Shown: piece after piece, positions 51,909 to 62,436 of the stretch
Numbering within the stretch: position 1 is the first letter of the stretch
Layout: the number at the start of each line of letters is the position of its first letter
Origin: Phycomyces blakesleeanus NRRL 1555(-)
Taxonomy: Eukaryota; Mucoromycota; Mucoromycetes; Mucorales; Phycomycetaceae
Length of the DNA: 64,000 nucleotides
Assembly (NCBI RefSeq): GCF_001638985.1
Contig: NW_017265134.1
Location: 2,261,732 to 2,325,731, forward strand
Direction: 5' to 3'
Notes under the pieces: generated by a model
What the model saw: only the letters and a program-made list of their open reading frames with translations
What the model was told of the DNA's origin: nothing
The model's database searches: none
Program-made: the position numbers and the translations under genes

Positions 51909-53507
51909 ATGTCTGCCTCCGTACCTACAACTCAGATTTTCAAGGATAACATCTTTGCCGGAAAAGTGCTGCTTTGTTCCGGTGGTGGAAGTGGAATCTG
52001 TAGAGGAATGACCGAAGCTGTTCTTCGTCATGGTGCCAAGGCTGTAATCATCAGCAGAAGGTTAACATCATAAGATGGCAAACTGGAATATATATATATT
52101 TAAGCCTAACTTTATATTTAATGTATACATAAAAGTTTGGATAAGCTTGAGAAGGCTGCAAAGGAAATGCGCGAATCTACTGGTGGAGAGGTTATGTAAG
52201 TAAATATACTATAACGCTTTATATATATATATATATATATAAGTAAATAAATAAAAGCATAAAAACATTCCTTTGGTGCCTGAGCTTATTTTATTCCATA
52301 GTGCAATTGCTGCAGATGTCCGTAAGCCTGAGCAGCTTGAGGAAGCTGTTAGAAAAACAGTAGAACGATTCGGACATATCGATTATTTGATCAATGGTGC
52401 AGCTGGAAACTTCTTGGCTCCTTTCGAAAACTTGTCTTATAATGCTTTCCGTACTGTTATTGAAATCGATCTTCTCGGTAATTCTAAGCCATAGACTTTT
52501 TTTCTTGTAAAAAAGTCTAGAAACTAAAACAAAAACAAATGTTTATCTATTTCTTAGGTACATTTAACCTCACCAAGGCTGCATTGAAACACATTAAAGC
52601 TAGCAAAGGCGCTATTATCAATGTGAGCGCTACTTTGTACTACACAGGTACTCCTTTCCAGCAGCACGCAGGATCAGCAAAGGCTGCTATTGATGTAAGT
52701 CGATATTGATTGCCTACAGACATATGTAATTTACATGTCGTATTTTCAATGTCAAAAGGCACTCACCAAACATTGGGCTGTTGAACTTGGCCCACACGGC
52801 GTCCGTAAGTAACCTTTGATAGCGTGTGTGTACACCTTTATTGTATAATAATCTAATGTGACATATGGTTCTCTTAATATAGGTGTTAATGGTATGGTTA
52901 TGTCAAATATATAAAAAGATTGATAGCATGGATTACATCTAATAAATAATAATTTGACTTGCATTGTCTGCTGGGAACGACAGGTATTGCTCCAGGCCCA
53001 ATTGTAAGTGTAAAATTATATACCTGATCTACATGTGCATTGTATCTAACTTGAATTCATAGGAATCAACTGTAAGTGACATTGTTTAGATTATAGAGTC
53101 ATGTGGATGAAACGTTGATATTATAAACCTTTGATCGTAGGTTGGTATGGAAAAGCTTGGTCCTCAATTTGATGCAACAGCAGTTCCATTACAGGTAATA
53201 TATATATATAGCTCCAGGAAAATTTTATATTTTTATTGACATTACATAATCTCTATAGCGTATGGGAAGTGTTGAGGATATTGCACAGTCAACCGTCTTC
53301 CTTTTCTCTGATGCCGCAAACTGGATCAGTGGTGTAACTCTAGTCGTAGATGGTAAGTAATTGTGTGCTTACAATGAGGTTCTTGTTAAAAGGCAAATAA
53401 CTGGAATTTACCAATTTTATTCTTATTTTTTAGGCGGACATTGGCTCAATGCTACTTACCCAGGTTACCCTGATTTCATTCTCACTCCACTCCAAGGAAA
53501 GCTCTGA
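51909..53507 (+). CDS. SPS19: peroxisomal-type 2,4-dienoyl-CoA reductase, SPS19-like SDR
   Basis: Eleven exons: 51909-52060, 52136-52195, 52302-52477, 52558-52694, 52759-52804, 52883-52891, 52984-53003, 53063-53071, 53141-53194, 53259-53352 and 53434-53507. The short-chain dehydrogenase fold shows the nucleotide loop SGGGSGICRGM (Ile-Cys in place of Ile-Gly, as in yeast Sps19), ADVRKPEQ, NGAAGNFLAPFENLS and NVSATLYYTGTPFQQHAG. SAKAAIDALTKHWAVELGP (active Lys), RVNGIAPGPIEST and VVDGGHWL follow. The enzyme uses NADPH to reduce 2,4-dienoyl-CoA in beta-oxidation of unsaturated fatty acids. The C-terminus is GKL, a weak rather than canonical peroxisome signal (usual SKL), so location is inferred. 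Exons 6, 7 and 8 are only 9, 20 and 9 nt. Confidence 0.95.
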
Positions 53508-55063
53508 GTTAATACATCAGTGCATTCAATATCTCCAGGATTATAAAATAAATAAAATAAAATAAAATATTTCAAAAAAACAGTACAGTACTATTATGTA
53601 ACCCCTTAAAGCAAAATATGCACAGTATAGGCACCAGCACCAGGAAACTTTCTTACACTGTCTAAATATTGCATTTTGTACGCCTCGTTTCACATCAAAG
53701 TCGCCCGAATTACAATTAATGGGCAAATGACTGACCTATCAATAATGTTTAACTATAACTCCATATCAGGTCATTCTCTTTTTAAAGCTATTTTCTCTTT
53801 ATCTGTTTACGTCAGGATACACACACCATGCCATATTAATGTACATAATCTAATTATTTGAGGCAATCAATTAAAAATAAACCTAACTTATATTTTACCA
53901 AGGGTAGATACTATTTTCAATGTATTGAAATGTAATATTTAAAAATTACGCTAGGTTTGCTGTGTAAAGTGTGATTCTTGTCTTTGTCAAGAAAAAATAA
54001 CTACTTAAAAATCCCAAAAACAAATTAAAGTGTATATTGAAAGGAAAAGAAAGAAGGATATAAATGACACCCTCATAGCCAACCAAACAAATATATCAAG
54101 CAGTAGATTATTTGATTTCCTTTTTACTATTACTAGAAAAAATCAAGTGGCTAATATTGTCTCGCTAATTCTTAATCCAAACAAATTTACAGAATAAGAT
54201 GCTTGAGATACCTACAAATTTAGGAAATACACACGGAAAATGTAGAAGACAACAATATGTACTATTAGAGCATTGTGTATTCACAGAATAATATTACAAC
54301 TGCTTAAGTAAAGATCATTTTTTAAAAGTAGTATATCTTGTGCTTTAGTAAGAATAAATGCAAAATAAATAGCTTTTTATTTACTGTACTAAAGAAATTG
54401 TGGATTTGTAGTAATCTACCATTATTTTCTTGGATATAGAATTTTTCTAAGTCGGTAAAAGACCCTTTTTTCCAATTTTTTTTTGTAATTTAAAACTATA
54501 CGTAAAATCCTGCTGAGTACACATATGGTAATGGACCCTGATATGAGTCAATTCTAACACGAAAAGTTGAAACATGTTAATAATCTGGACCATTAGCCAG
54601 CTCCTAACATAATTTTCTCCAGCTTGCTTTCCGCCCAGGCCACTATATTAATTCTAACTCATTTCAAGTACGGTCCAAGCACGGTTCATTGACCCGATGC
54701 ATTACACCCAAAGTTTGATATATTAGAGAGAATGTAGACTTGTAGCAGATTTCCATATATATATTTTCCACCGGTAATAGAGAAACATATCAGTGGTAAT
54801 CAAAACCTTTATATTGTCTCGCTAACACTCTTTACTAAATAGTTACAAAATCTGCTATTCACAGTGATATTGGTTATTGGGCCACGCATTTTCGCGCAGT
54901 TTTTTTTTTTTTTTAAAAAAAGACTTCTTGAGCAATACTTGAGCAATAAATGTCAAAGATTATTTAAGTTGTGAATTTTAATGTGCCTCACTGGACTACT
55001 TACACATGTAGAAGTACTTTGCTTAATCAATTTGGATGTATATCTGATTCTTTATATATAATT
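53508..55063. other. AT-rich gene-free region
   Basis: No gene was recognised. A 15-nt word, ATATTGTCTCGCTAA, occurs twice in direct orientation at 54154-54168 and 54811-54825. The rest is AT-rich with scattered short reading frames. Confidence 0.5.
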
Positions 55064-55065
55064 TA

Positions 55066-55493
55066 TGGTGTGTTCGGGGATAAATATATAAGTTTTTAGG
55101 TGCTTTTCAAAGTTCCATGACTTTTGCTACAGACAAGTTATTGAGAATTGCTTAAACATGTTTTATAGGGAAGACTCTTCCGAATAACTCTTGTTTAAAA
55201 GATTCTCAAAACAAGGCTTGAATAAAAAGTCATGGACCTTCAAAGTCAAGAGGTATCAATAGAAAATAGTGGAGTTTCAGCTTTTTTTTTTTTATATTGA
55301 AATGAAAAAGAGAGTCACTATAGCAACAGGTACATTTCAATGTTCCTAAAAAAGATTATTGTGTAACGTAAAATACTATTTTTCGATTTTCTTTCTATCT
55401 ATATCGGGAATTGAATATATTCTACTATCGGAGTTTTCTTGGGGTAAAATTGAAAAGATTTCAAAACTTTGATGTTTATGCTCGAACACACCA
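55066..55493. mobile_element. MITE-like element with terminal inverted repeats and TA duplication
   Basis: The left end reads TGGTGTGTTCGGGGATAAAT and the right end, on the other strand, TGGTGTGTTCGAGCATAAAC. The first 11 nt are identical and similarity continues for roughly 50 nt (AAGTTTT, CTTTTCAA). TA flanks both sides (55064-55065 and 55494-55495), the target duplication of Tc1/mariner-type elements. It is 428 bp long with no coding capacity. Inside, CCATGACTTTT near 55117 is mirrored by AAAAGTCATGG near 55229, with further inverted similarity towards the centre, so the left half can fold into a hairpin. It is non-autonomous. The family is inferred only from the TA duplication. Confidence 0.75.
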
Positions 55494-57024
55494 TACTATT
55501 TTGATCTAAATGTACCTTTTATTATTATTAAATAATTCCTCCTTTCAGCGGTAACTTCAACAATATTTTAATAGTAAATATTTGCTTAAATAAATATACT
55601 TGAAATCCTAGTAGCTATGGTAATAAAGCCTCGATATACATTCATATGGCGTAAAGCATAGAATTAGTTTCCTAATAATTTATATAGCATCGCGACCTTA
55701 AGTTGACCCACACAGAACCATTCCAAAACTCACACAAAAAATTGCTAAACCTGTTTATTCTGACAATCGCACACACAAGCATTCTTTAAATTTACTATTT
55801 TATTTTATCTTTAATTTGTACTCAAGACACTACGAAAAGTATATCACATAAAAAAAGGCCATATAAAGATTTGAGTAGCCGAGCACTTCTCATTACTCCA
55901 ATTTTCTAAACTACCAATATCATAATGTTCGAAATATAGAAAGGAATATGAGTTTTGAAGTAAGCTTATAAAGAAATAAATATTATTATGATATAAGCTG
56001 CTTACTCATTCACTCGACTATCCCATTTGTATAAATAGTAATTTTTGTAAATGAGTCATTGGAAAGGGAACAGTAGGTATTGTGTTTTTGACCCTTAGAT
56101 AAGTATTTCATTCTATAAGACTCGTAAAGCCTTCATTTTTGAGCAATTATATTATTATTCTTCCTCTTACTATTTGCTTGTCTCCTTTTTCCTAGTGTAG
56201 GTAGGTACTTTTATATATTGTGAATTTGTACAAATCACATTTGTATTGCACACTGTTGAAAACATATACAGGTAGTATTTAGCTTTCGAACGAAAAGTCC
56301 AAAATCTTGTCGACATGATACGTAAGTATAAACATCTAATTCACGTTGACGTTAGATTTCAGATACTATTTATTTGGAGTGAGGTGAACTACAATTGTTG
56401 TATGGGAGGTTTTTGTACATCTTGAGAGCTTAAAGCGTAAATACAAATATACTACGGGAAAAAAAGAGGGTCCGCCGGGGGTTCACTGGGGGGCCGCTCA
56501 GGAGGTCGCCCAGGTGGGTGTTTTTTGCCTACCCACTTTTTCACCTCCTGCCTGTTATGGATTATCGTATAACCCCGCTCATTAACAAATGTGAAGTTTT
56601 ATTCAGTTACCGATACACATTTTTGTAATCTATATTTGACTTTTTATTGGTGCTTATATACGAAAGCCTTGGTTTATAATTCTCTTTTATTGGGTATTAA
56701 AATTTCCATCTTAAGCTTATATCTAAAACCATTGGTCACTTTACAATTCATATTCACTTGATTGGTTTTCATTTATATAGAGCTTGGATTATTAATAATT
56801 TTAATTGGATTAAAAACATATTTTTCACCAAATATTCTTATAAATGAGTATTTTATTGGTTGTTGGAATAGAAATAAATTTTACAGAACATGGTTTATTG
56901 GTTGTCAAAACAAAAAATGGCTTATTATATATAGATTATACTGACTAAATATAATTTTATTCACTAGACTCTATTGATAGTTGATATTTTATTATATGAT
57001 ACCTACCAGGCACAGACTTACAAT
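55494..57024. other. AT-rich region with a GC-rich foldback
   Basis: No gene was recognised. The stretch 56456-56555 is strikingly GC-rich. It has a nested inverted repeat: outer arms CAGGAGGT (56499-56506) and ACCTCCTG (56543-56550), inner arms GTGGGT (56514-56519) and ACCCAC (56531-56536). The region 56640-56950 is AT-rich with several ATTGGTT words. Confidence 0.6.
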
Positions 57025-57653
57025 CTACTGTCGCTTTTTACGGTTTTTCCATAATTGGCTGACCTTTGCAACAGATGCCCAGTTTTTGTGGCATCTGGTA
57101 AAGTCTATACCATTGTTTCCAAGTAGACAGGCGTGTCTGGTGCACGCCCAGTTCTTGTCCTCTTGAGAAATTGCACTCCAGTTTGGATATTGTCCCAGAG
57201 CTTGCACAGAAGGAAGAGTGGCCAGCTCATCGCAGACAAGGCCTGTACAAATGTGAAGGATTGCCTTGTTTCCTTTATCCAGCTTAACCCCGAGATCGTG
57301 GCTCATCATTCTGTAGATATGTACCAAAGTTATATCTTTGATATTCGGTACTGGTCTTGGAATTGCTCCACCGAGATTCTGTATTATCTTATGTTAGCCT
57401 GTATACTTTGCTTCCTTTTATTATTTCTTACGTTATGTACTATTGTCGGCCCTGGGCTTTCTCGGCCATTCATATCTTTATGAACATCGGCGATCTTCTG
57501 CCTAAGCAATGCTTGTTCATCCCGGAGTGCTTCTTGACCTTTCTTGAGTGCGTCTTGTCAAACCTGAAGTTCTTCCTGGCCTTTTTGCAATGCAAAAAGT
57601 GTTTCTTGCATGCCCTGAAGTATCTGGAGAATTGTATAATCTGTATTATTCAT
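57025..57653 (-). pseudogene. transposon-associated small protein gene with one premature stop
   Basis: Two exons can be joined. The first starts with the ATG at 57653 (MNNTDYTILQILQGMQETL) and runs to HKDMNGRESPGPTIVHN. The donor GTAAGA and acceptor AATACAG near 57372 lead to NLGGAIPRPVPNIKDITLV and on to the stop at 57025. A single TGA interrupts exon 1 after KGQEELQV; the rest is open. The N-terminal part is a Gln/Leu-rich coiled coil. The C-terminal part has repeated Cys/His/Trp residues (KNWACTRHACLL, CHKNWASVAKVSQLWKNR), suggesting a small DNA-binding or structural domain that I cannot name. It is divergent from, and about 300 bp from, the transposase gene, so it may be the second gene of the same element. 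Confidence 0.6.
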
Positions 57654-57951
57654 TGTATTAGAAAAATCAGAAATATGGGTTTGTTGTGAAAAAAAGGGAA
57701 AAAGAGGAAGAAAATTTTTTTCTAATTACTATCAGATTTATTTCGGTATATCTATTGGTTTAACGAAGTTTATTGTTTTTATTATAATAGCTGCAATAAC
57801 TACATACCATGTGTTATTACCTTTACGAGTCCCGTGAGGGAGTTCAAATTATCTATATCATTGTCACCTTCAATGGATTAAGTATAAAGACGCGTATTGA
57901 GAAGATAAGTATCTCTATTCTTACCAAAGTTACTCAATTACCTACTTAAAA
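57654..57951. promoter_or_regulatory. putative divergent promoter of the transposon gene pair
   Basis: About 300 bp lies between the start codons of the small companion gene (minus) and the transposase gene (plus). It is AT-rich with a less AT-rich word (ACGAGTCCCGTGAGGGAG) in the middle. No defined promoter element was recognised; the role rests on position only. Confidence 0.35.
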
Positions 57952-60835
57952 ATGCCGTCAATTAAAAAAACTCTCCCTCATAAATGCGGTTCTTGCAAAA
58001 AAACCTATAGTAATATGAAAATGGCTGAGAAGTGCTTAACCTTGTCCTGAAAAATCAGTTGGAAAATATGAGAAATGCACACTTGTCTGCAACTCCTTTG
58101 CTTTCGATGCCTAGCCAGTCTGTTTCAGCTGCGATTCCAGGCTTGATGCTTAAGTGAGTTTGAGAAAAACAAAAGTTAAAAAAGGCAAACTATGTATTAA
58201 CAATATCGATGCTTCAAATAAACAGAGAAAATACAAGCACAATTAGTCATGAAAGCACTGATGGTAATAACAGCACTGACCTCGATGATCCCATGGTAAG
58301 ATATATATATATATATATATATATATGCATATACAAATGCATTGTACTAATTTGATTTTGCGTTATTAAAGTGTGATATCGAATGTGAGAGTGAAATTGA
58401 AAGTAGCACCTCTCCCTTGGTTTTCGATTTTAGCCAGCCTTCTCCTGTCCCGAGCAACAATGATGCAAAGAACCTGGAGTTCATGAAAATCATCAATGAC
58501 TTTGGCATTTCCCGTCAAGCTCATGAGAAGCTTGCTGCGCATCTCAACAGCATTCTGGGGATGTCAACCGAGATAACGTACAGAGTGTGTACACCATACC
58601 TGGGCAAGGAGCTCTTGAAGCGTTTCTCTAGCGTAGAAAAAACAGTATACGACGTCTGCCGAAACGGATGTATGATGTTTAACGATGCAGAGGAGGTTGC
58701 TTGCAAGCATTGTGGTGAAGCTCGCTACAAAAGCGACAAAACCGATAAGGACGGTATACCCATTGCCGAGAAAACCATGGTCCAGATTCCTTTGGCCAGG
58801 CAAATTGCCCTTTCTTTGGCCAACAATGGTACCAGACATGAGATGCTATACCGTCACAATCACGATCAAAAGGCAGATGGCAGCAAGGCAGACATCTTTG
58901 ACGGGCATGCATACCAATCAATCAAACACCTTTTCTCCGGTGAAAACGATGTTGCAATTTCTTTGTCTGTCGATGGCTTTGCGCCTCATAACGTTCCCGG
59001 TTCGATTACTATTCTGCATGCCACAGTTCTTAATCTTCCTCCGATGGTCCGTTATGAGAAAAGCCGGATGCTACAAATTGCGATGATCCCAGGTCCTTCC
59101 GCACCACTTGACTTCTGGTCATTTTTGAAGCCAACCTTGGCAGACCTCAAGGTACTCCAAGAGGAAGGAATGGTTGTCGTAACCCCAACTCTCACCATCC
59201 GTGCAAAGGTCCATGTCCTTGTTGTAACTGGTGATATTCCGGAAGTGGCGAAGCTGGCATGTCACGCTGGTCATATGAGCAAAAGTGGCTGTCGACTCTG
59301 TAATGTTGTGGGCCAAACTCCTGGCCGTGGCCAATATTTTAGATCTTTACCAGACACTACTATGCGCACTTTGGAAAGTTTCCAAAACTTTGATTCAGCA
59401 AGTTTGTCCAGCAAGGGTCTTGTAGGACAATCTCCTTTTTCTTCACTGGCATCATTCACAGGCCCGCTCTTTTTTACCCTTGACGAGATGCATGGCCTTT
59501 GCAATGGAATAGGCAAACAGGTCTGGGGGCTTATTGGTGGAAAGTATGGGATTAAACACTCTCTGTTTCTTCCTGCCAATGTACTCAAGGAAATCGGCGT
59601 GGCAATGGCAGCAACAAGAAAAACAATTCCGACAGCATTTCATGGCTCTTGGAGAAACATATCCAAGTACAGTGGATACTTCAAGGCTGTAGACTGGGCC
59701 GATTTCCTTCTCTTCGTTGTCCCTACAATGGTGGCCGAGCGTGTAAGAGATACAACTGCCAGGAAAGCATTGCTTGGACTTGTGCAAGCTTGCAACTTAC
59801 TCATGAGCTGGGAGTTATCAGCAGAGGAACAAACCTCTATAAAAAGGTATGTTTAATAAGATTCAGTGTTTTTTTTCTTGCCACTTATAATTTTCTTCTA
59901 GAAAATTACAATTATGGAACATGTATCTCGAAGACCTTTATCGGAATGATAAAATAGAAATAACGGTGTTTACTATCAACCAGCACCTTCTACAACATTA
60001 CCCCGTTATGATCAGTGCCTTTGGTCCTCCTCGTGCATACAGCACAAGATCAATGGAGCGTGCTATTGGCGAGTATTCTCGCGCCATCAAAAGCAATTCG
60101 GCAATTGGTGTGAATGCTGGAAACATAATGGTCAGGCTGGCTCGTACACGGCGATTGTTGACTGATTCCGATGGAGGCAAACGGAGAGCTGTTGTATTAC
60201 AGTACGAAGATATGTCTGCTGGTTGGCCAATTACTAGTGAGGGCGAGCGTGCTGGTGCAGATTCCGATATTGAGTTCTGGGGACCTTTAGGATATAAAAC
60301 AATTGATGACAGTTTCGAAGACATTTCTTGTCTTCCGATTCTTATTCAAGACTTTTATAGATCAAAGGGGGTTGAATGCGGGACGATTGAGCCAGCTATA
60401 ATAACTAGTCGCAAAGCTTTTATTAATGGCTGTGTGATTGACTCCTCATTTGCCCAAAATACATTAAGAGAGGCGCATCATGTTCGTCTTCAGGTGCAAG
60501 TCGATCTGTTCACAAATGTACGTCGCCGATACACTCCCGTTGCAAAGGACTTCTTTGGAAAAGTAATTCTTTTCTTTGAACATGAGAATTCTGGTAAAAT
60601 GTGGCCCCTTGTTTTGGTGCTGATATATAGTACTGTATTATACAATGGCATTCCGGTGGTGGTAAATGGCCAGCTCAAACCAAAGGTAGTCCACCTAGCA
60701 GACGTCAAGGAGTTGGTTGGTCTTGTAATGTCAGATGCAACAGATAGTACAACAACAACAACAACAAAGTATATAGTGTGGCCGGAACTTAACCGCGGCC
60801 CGAAATTAAATCTTGGTCAATATAGAGACCTATAA
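57952..60835 (+). CDS. CACTA/EnSpm-type (Tnp2-like) transposase
   Basis: Exons: about 57952-58152, 58226-58294, 58370-59849 and 59902-60835. The N-terminus encodes a Cys-containing segment (HKCGSCKKTYSNMKMAEKC). Frame is lost near 58050 and regained at KNQLENMRNAHL, so either an intron is missed or there is a frameshift. The main exon carries the family words CRNGCMMF, CKHCGEARY, DIFDGHAYQSI, ISLSVDGFAPHN, MLQIAMIPGPSAPLDFW, VLVVTGDIPEVAKLACH, GHMSKSGCRLC, FFTLDEMHGLCNGIGKQ and TAFHGSWRNI. The last exon continues HYPVMISAFGPPRAYSTRS and RAIGEYSRAIKSNS, resembling the DUF4218-like region. This family moves DNA by cut and paste. A clear pair of CACTA ends was not found, so activity is uncertain. 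Confidence 0.82.
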
Positions 60836-61105
60836 TTTGTTTTTTTTCAAATTGTCTTAACTTTCTGCTGCAAGAATGAAATCCGTTTAGATATTTTCCT
60901 TGTCTTTTACTTCTGACTTTTAATAGTCCTCAATTTCAATCTATACAATCTAAAAATGTAAAGTCTGTAGTTGAAATGTACTTTTGTCTCTTCTGCGATT
61001 TAATTCTAGGTAGTCAATTTACTTTTTATTAGCTATTTCAAAAAACAGAGATTTTTTTGTTTCATTTTGATTTTTTGGGGATTTTTTAATTATTATAGGC
61101 AAAAA

Positions 61106-62431
61106 ATGAAGTCACAATTACAAAAAACGCCCCTTTTTTCCCGTAGTGCAACTTCACACATGGCTTCCTCCGCTATACAACCGGACCCCCCCACAGGGGA
61201 ACACCTCATAAACAGCCATACAAACAATTCACCCACTATCACAACACCCACACCCGGACTCCCTCTCACCTACTTGACTGCCCTAACAAACACCGCACCG
61301 ACATTCCGCCATGCCATCGTACTTGGGTCTAATGACCCCCTGACAAAACCTCGCACTTGGCGAGAAAGTACTAGCCAGTTCTCCGTTTACTACACTACTC
61401 CCCCGGAAACCTCTCCCGAATTCATTGTTTTCTTTGACGCTCTGCTCCAGTCCTTTTTGCCTGGCGAAATCTTTGGCCTGAACCCTTCCAATAAAGCTGG
61501 TACCCTCTTTGAGCTCCACTTGAGCTCCAAAGATGTTTGTGCTCGTGCTTGTCGTGTAGGCTTTCGGTACAACAACGAAACTGTTCTTGCCTCCCCTGCC
61601 ATTGCTAGCTCATCCAAATTGTTTAAGCTGACTTTGTCAAAGCTCCCCCGATTCCCTCCTCAAGAATACGCTACCTTGGATACCAAACTTCGTAATGCTC
61701 TCACGAAATATGGCTATGTGCACGATATCTCCATTAACACGTTGTTTGGGTTTATGGATGGAAGTGGACACGCATATGTGGAGCGTCCTCCATATGAGGA
61801 AGGTGCCCTCCTTCCACTTCGCTTTAAAATGGATTTCGATGATAACACGACGTTCTTGGCCACTTGGCTCAATATGGGAGCCCATTGCGCTCTATGTCAA
61901 ACCATGGGCCATGACCGCGACAACTGCCCCACTCGACCAAAAGAAACTCGCTCGTGCTATGGCTGCCATCAGGTCGGCCATCTTCGCTCTAAATGCCCTC
62001 GTGCTGCCGAAGTGGACAACTCATACAAACGGGATCGCAAGGTTCCTGAACCGCATGGCCCCCATCGCACCACTGCCACCCGCAACACCACCAACCGACC
62101 CACTGTCACTCACTCTGGCTCACATATGAAGAAGTCCCTCCCCCCCTCCTTCACCACAGCCAACCCTTATGCCCTACTTGACCCTTCCCTCTCTTCTGCC
62201 GGGTCTCAACACAACCCCGCCAACACCACCAAAGCTGTACCCGCCGATTCACGCACCAAGACACCAAAAACACCTCCACTCCCTTTTGAGGCGAACTTAG
62301 TTGATAGGGGAACACTCCCCGCTGATGATCCCACGCTCACCGATGACGACTTGGCAGAGGTGGAGGCATACTTTGAGAAAAACTGCGAAGACGACCCTAT
62401 GAAGGGTATTGAAGAAACTATCCCCCAATAA
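61106..62431 (+). CDS. LINE ORF1 protein with two CCHC zinc knuckles
   Basis: The start is taken at the ATG at 61106 (MKSQLQKTPLF); the in-frame ATG at MASSAIQPD is an alternative. The Pro/Thr-rich N-terminus is followed by a folded middle region (around RTWRESTSQFSVYYTT to TWLNMGAH). Two perfect knuckles of spacing C-x2-C-x4-H-x4-C come next: CALCQTMGHDRDNC and CYGCHQVGHLRSKC. A Pro/Ser/Thr-rich, then acidic tail ends the protein (DDDLAEVEAYFEKNCEDD). ORF1 proteins bind the element's RNA as a chaperone in the ribonucleoprotein particle. No stop or frameshift interrupts it. Confidence 0.88.
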   Translation: MKSQLQKTPLFSRSATSHMASSAIQPDPPTGEHLINSHTNNSPTITTPTPGLPLTYLTALTNTAPTFRHAIVLGSNDPLTKPRTWRESTSQFSVYYTTPPETSPEFIVFFDALLQSFLPGEIFGLNPSNKAGTLFELHLSSKDVCARACRVGFRYNNETVLASPAIASSSKLFKLTLSKLPRFPPQEYATLDTKLRNALTKYGYVHDISINTLFGFMDGSGHAYVERPPYEEGALLPLRFKMDFDDNTTFLATWLNMGAHCALCQTMGHDRDNCPTRPKETRSCYGCHQVGHLRSKCPRAAEVDNSYKRDRKVPEPHGPHRTTATRNTTNRPTVTHSGSHMKKSLPPSFTTANPYALLDPSLSSAGSQHNPANTTKAVPADSRTKTPKTPPLPFEANLVDRGTLPADDPTLTDDDLAEVEAYFEKNCEDDPMKGIEETIPQ

Positions 62432-62436
62432 TAATT

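Larger units (their letters stand above)
57025..60835. mobile_element. CACTA-like DNA transposon, body of element
   Basis: A divergent two-gene unit: a Tnp2-like transposase on the plus strand and a small coiled-coil/Cys-His protein gene on the minus strand. CACTA elements commonly carry a second protein beside the transposase. A CACTA word at 56962-56966 lies at a plausible left border, but no matching TAGTG inverted end was seen right of 60835. The true termini are therefore unknown and the range given is only the coding body. Confidence 0.5.

Noticed and set aside
52185..52200. Glycine-to-cysteine change in the SDR nucleotide loop (GIC, encoded near 51990-52003) as a loss-of-function sign
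   Set aside because: Yeast Sps19 has the same Ile-Cys pair, so it is normal for this subfamily.
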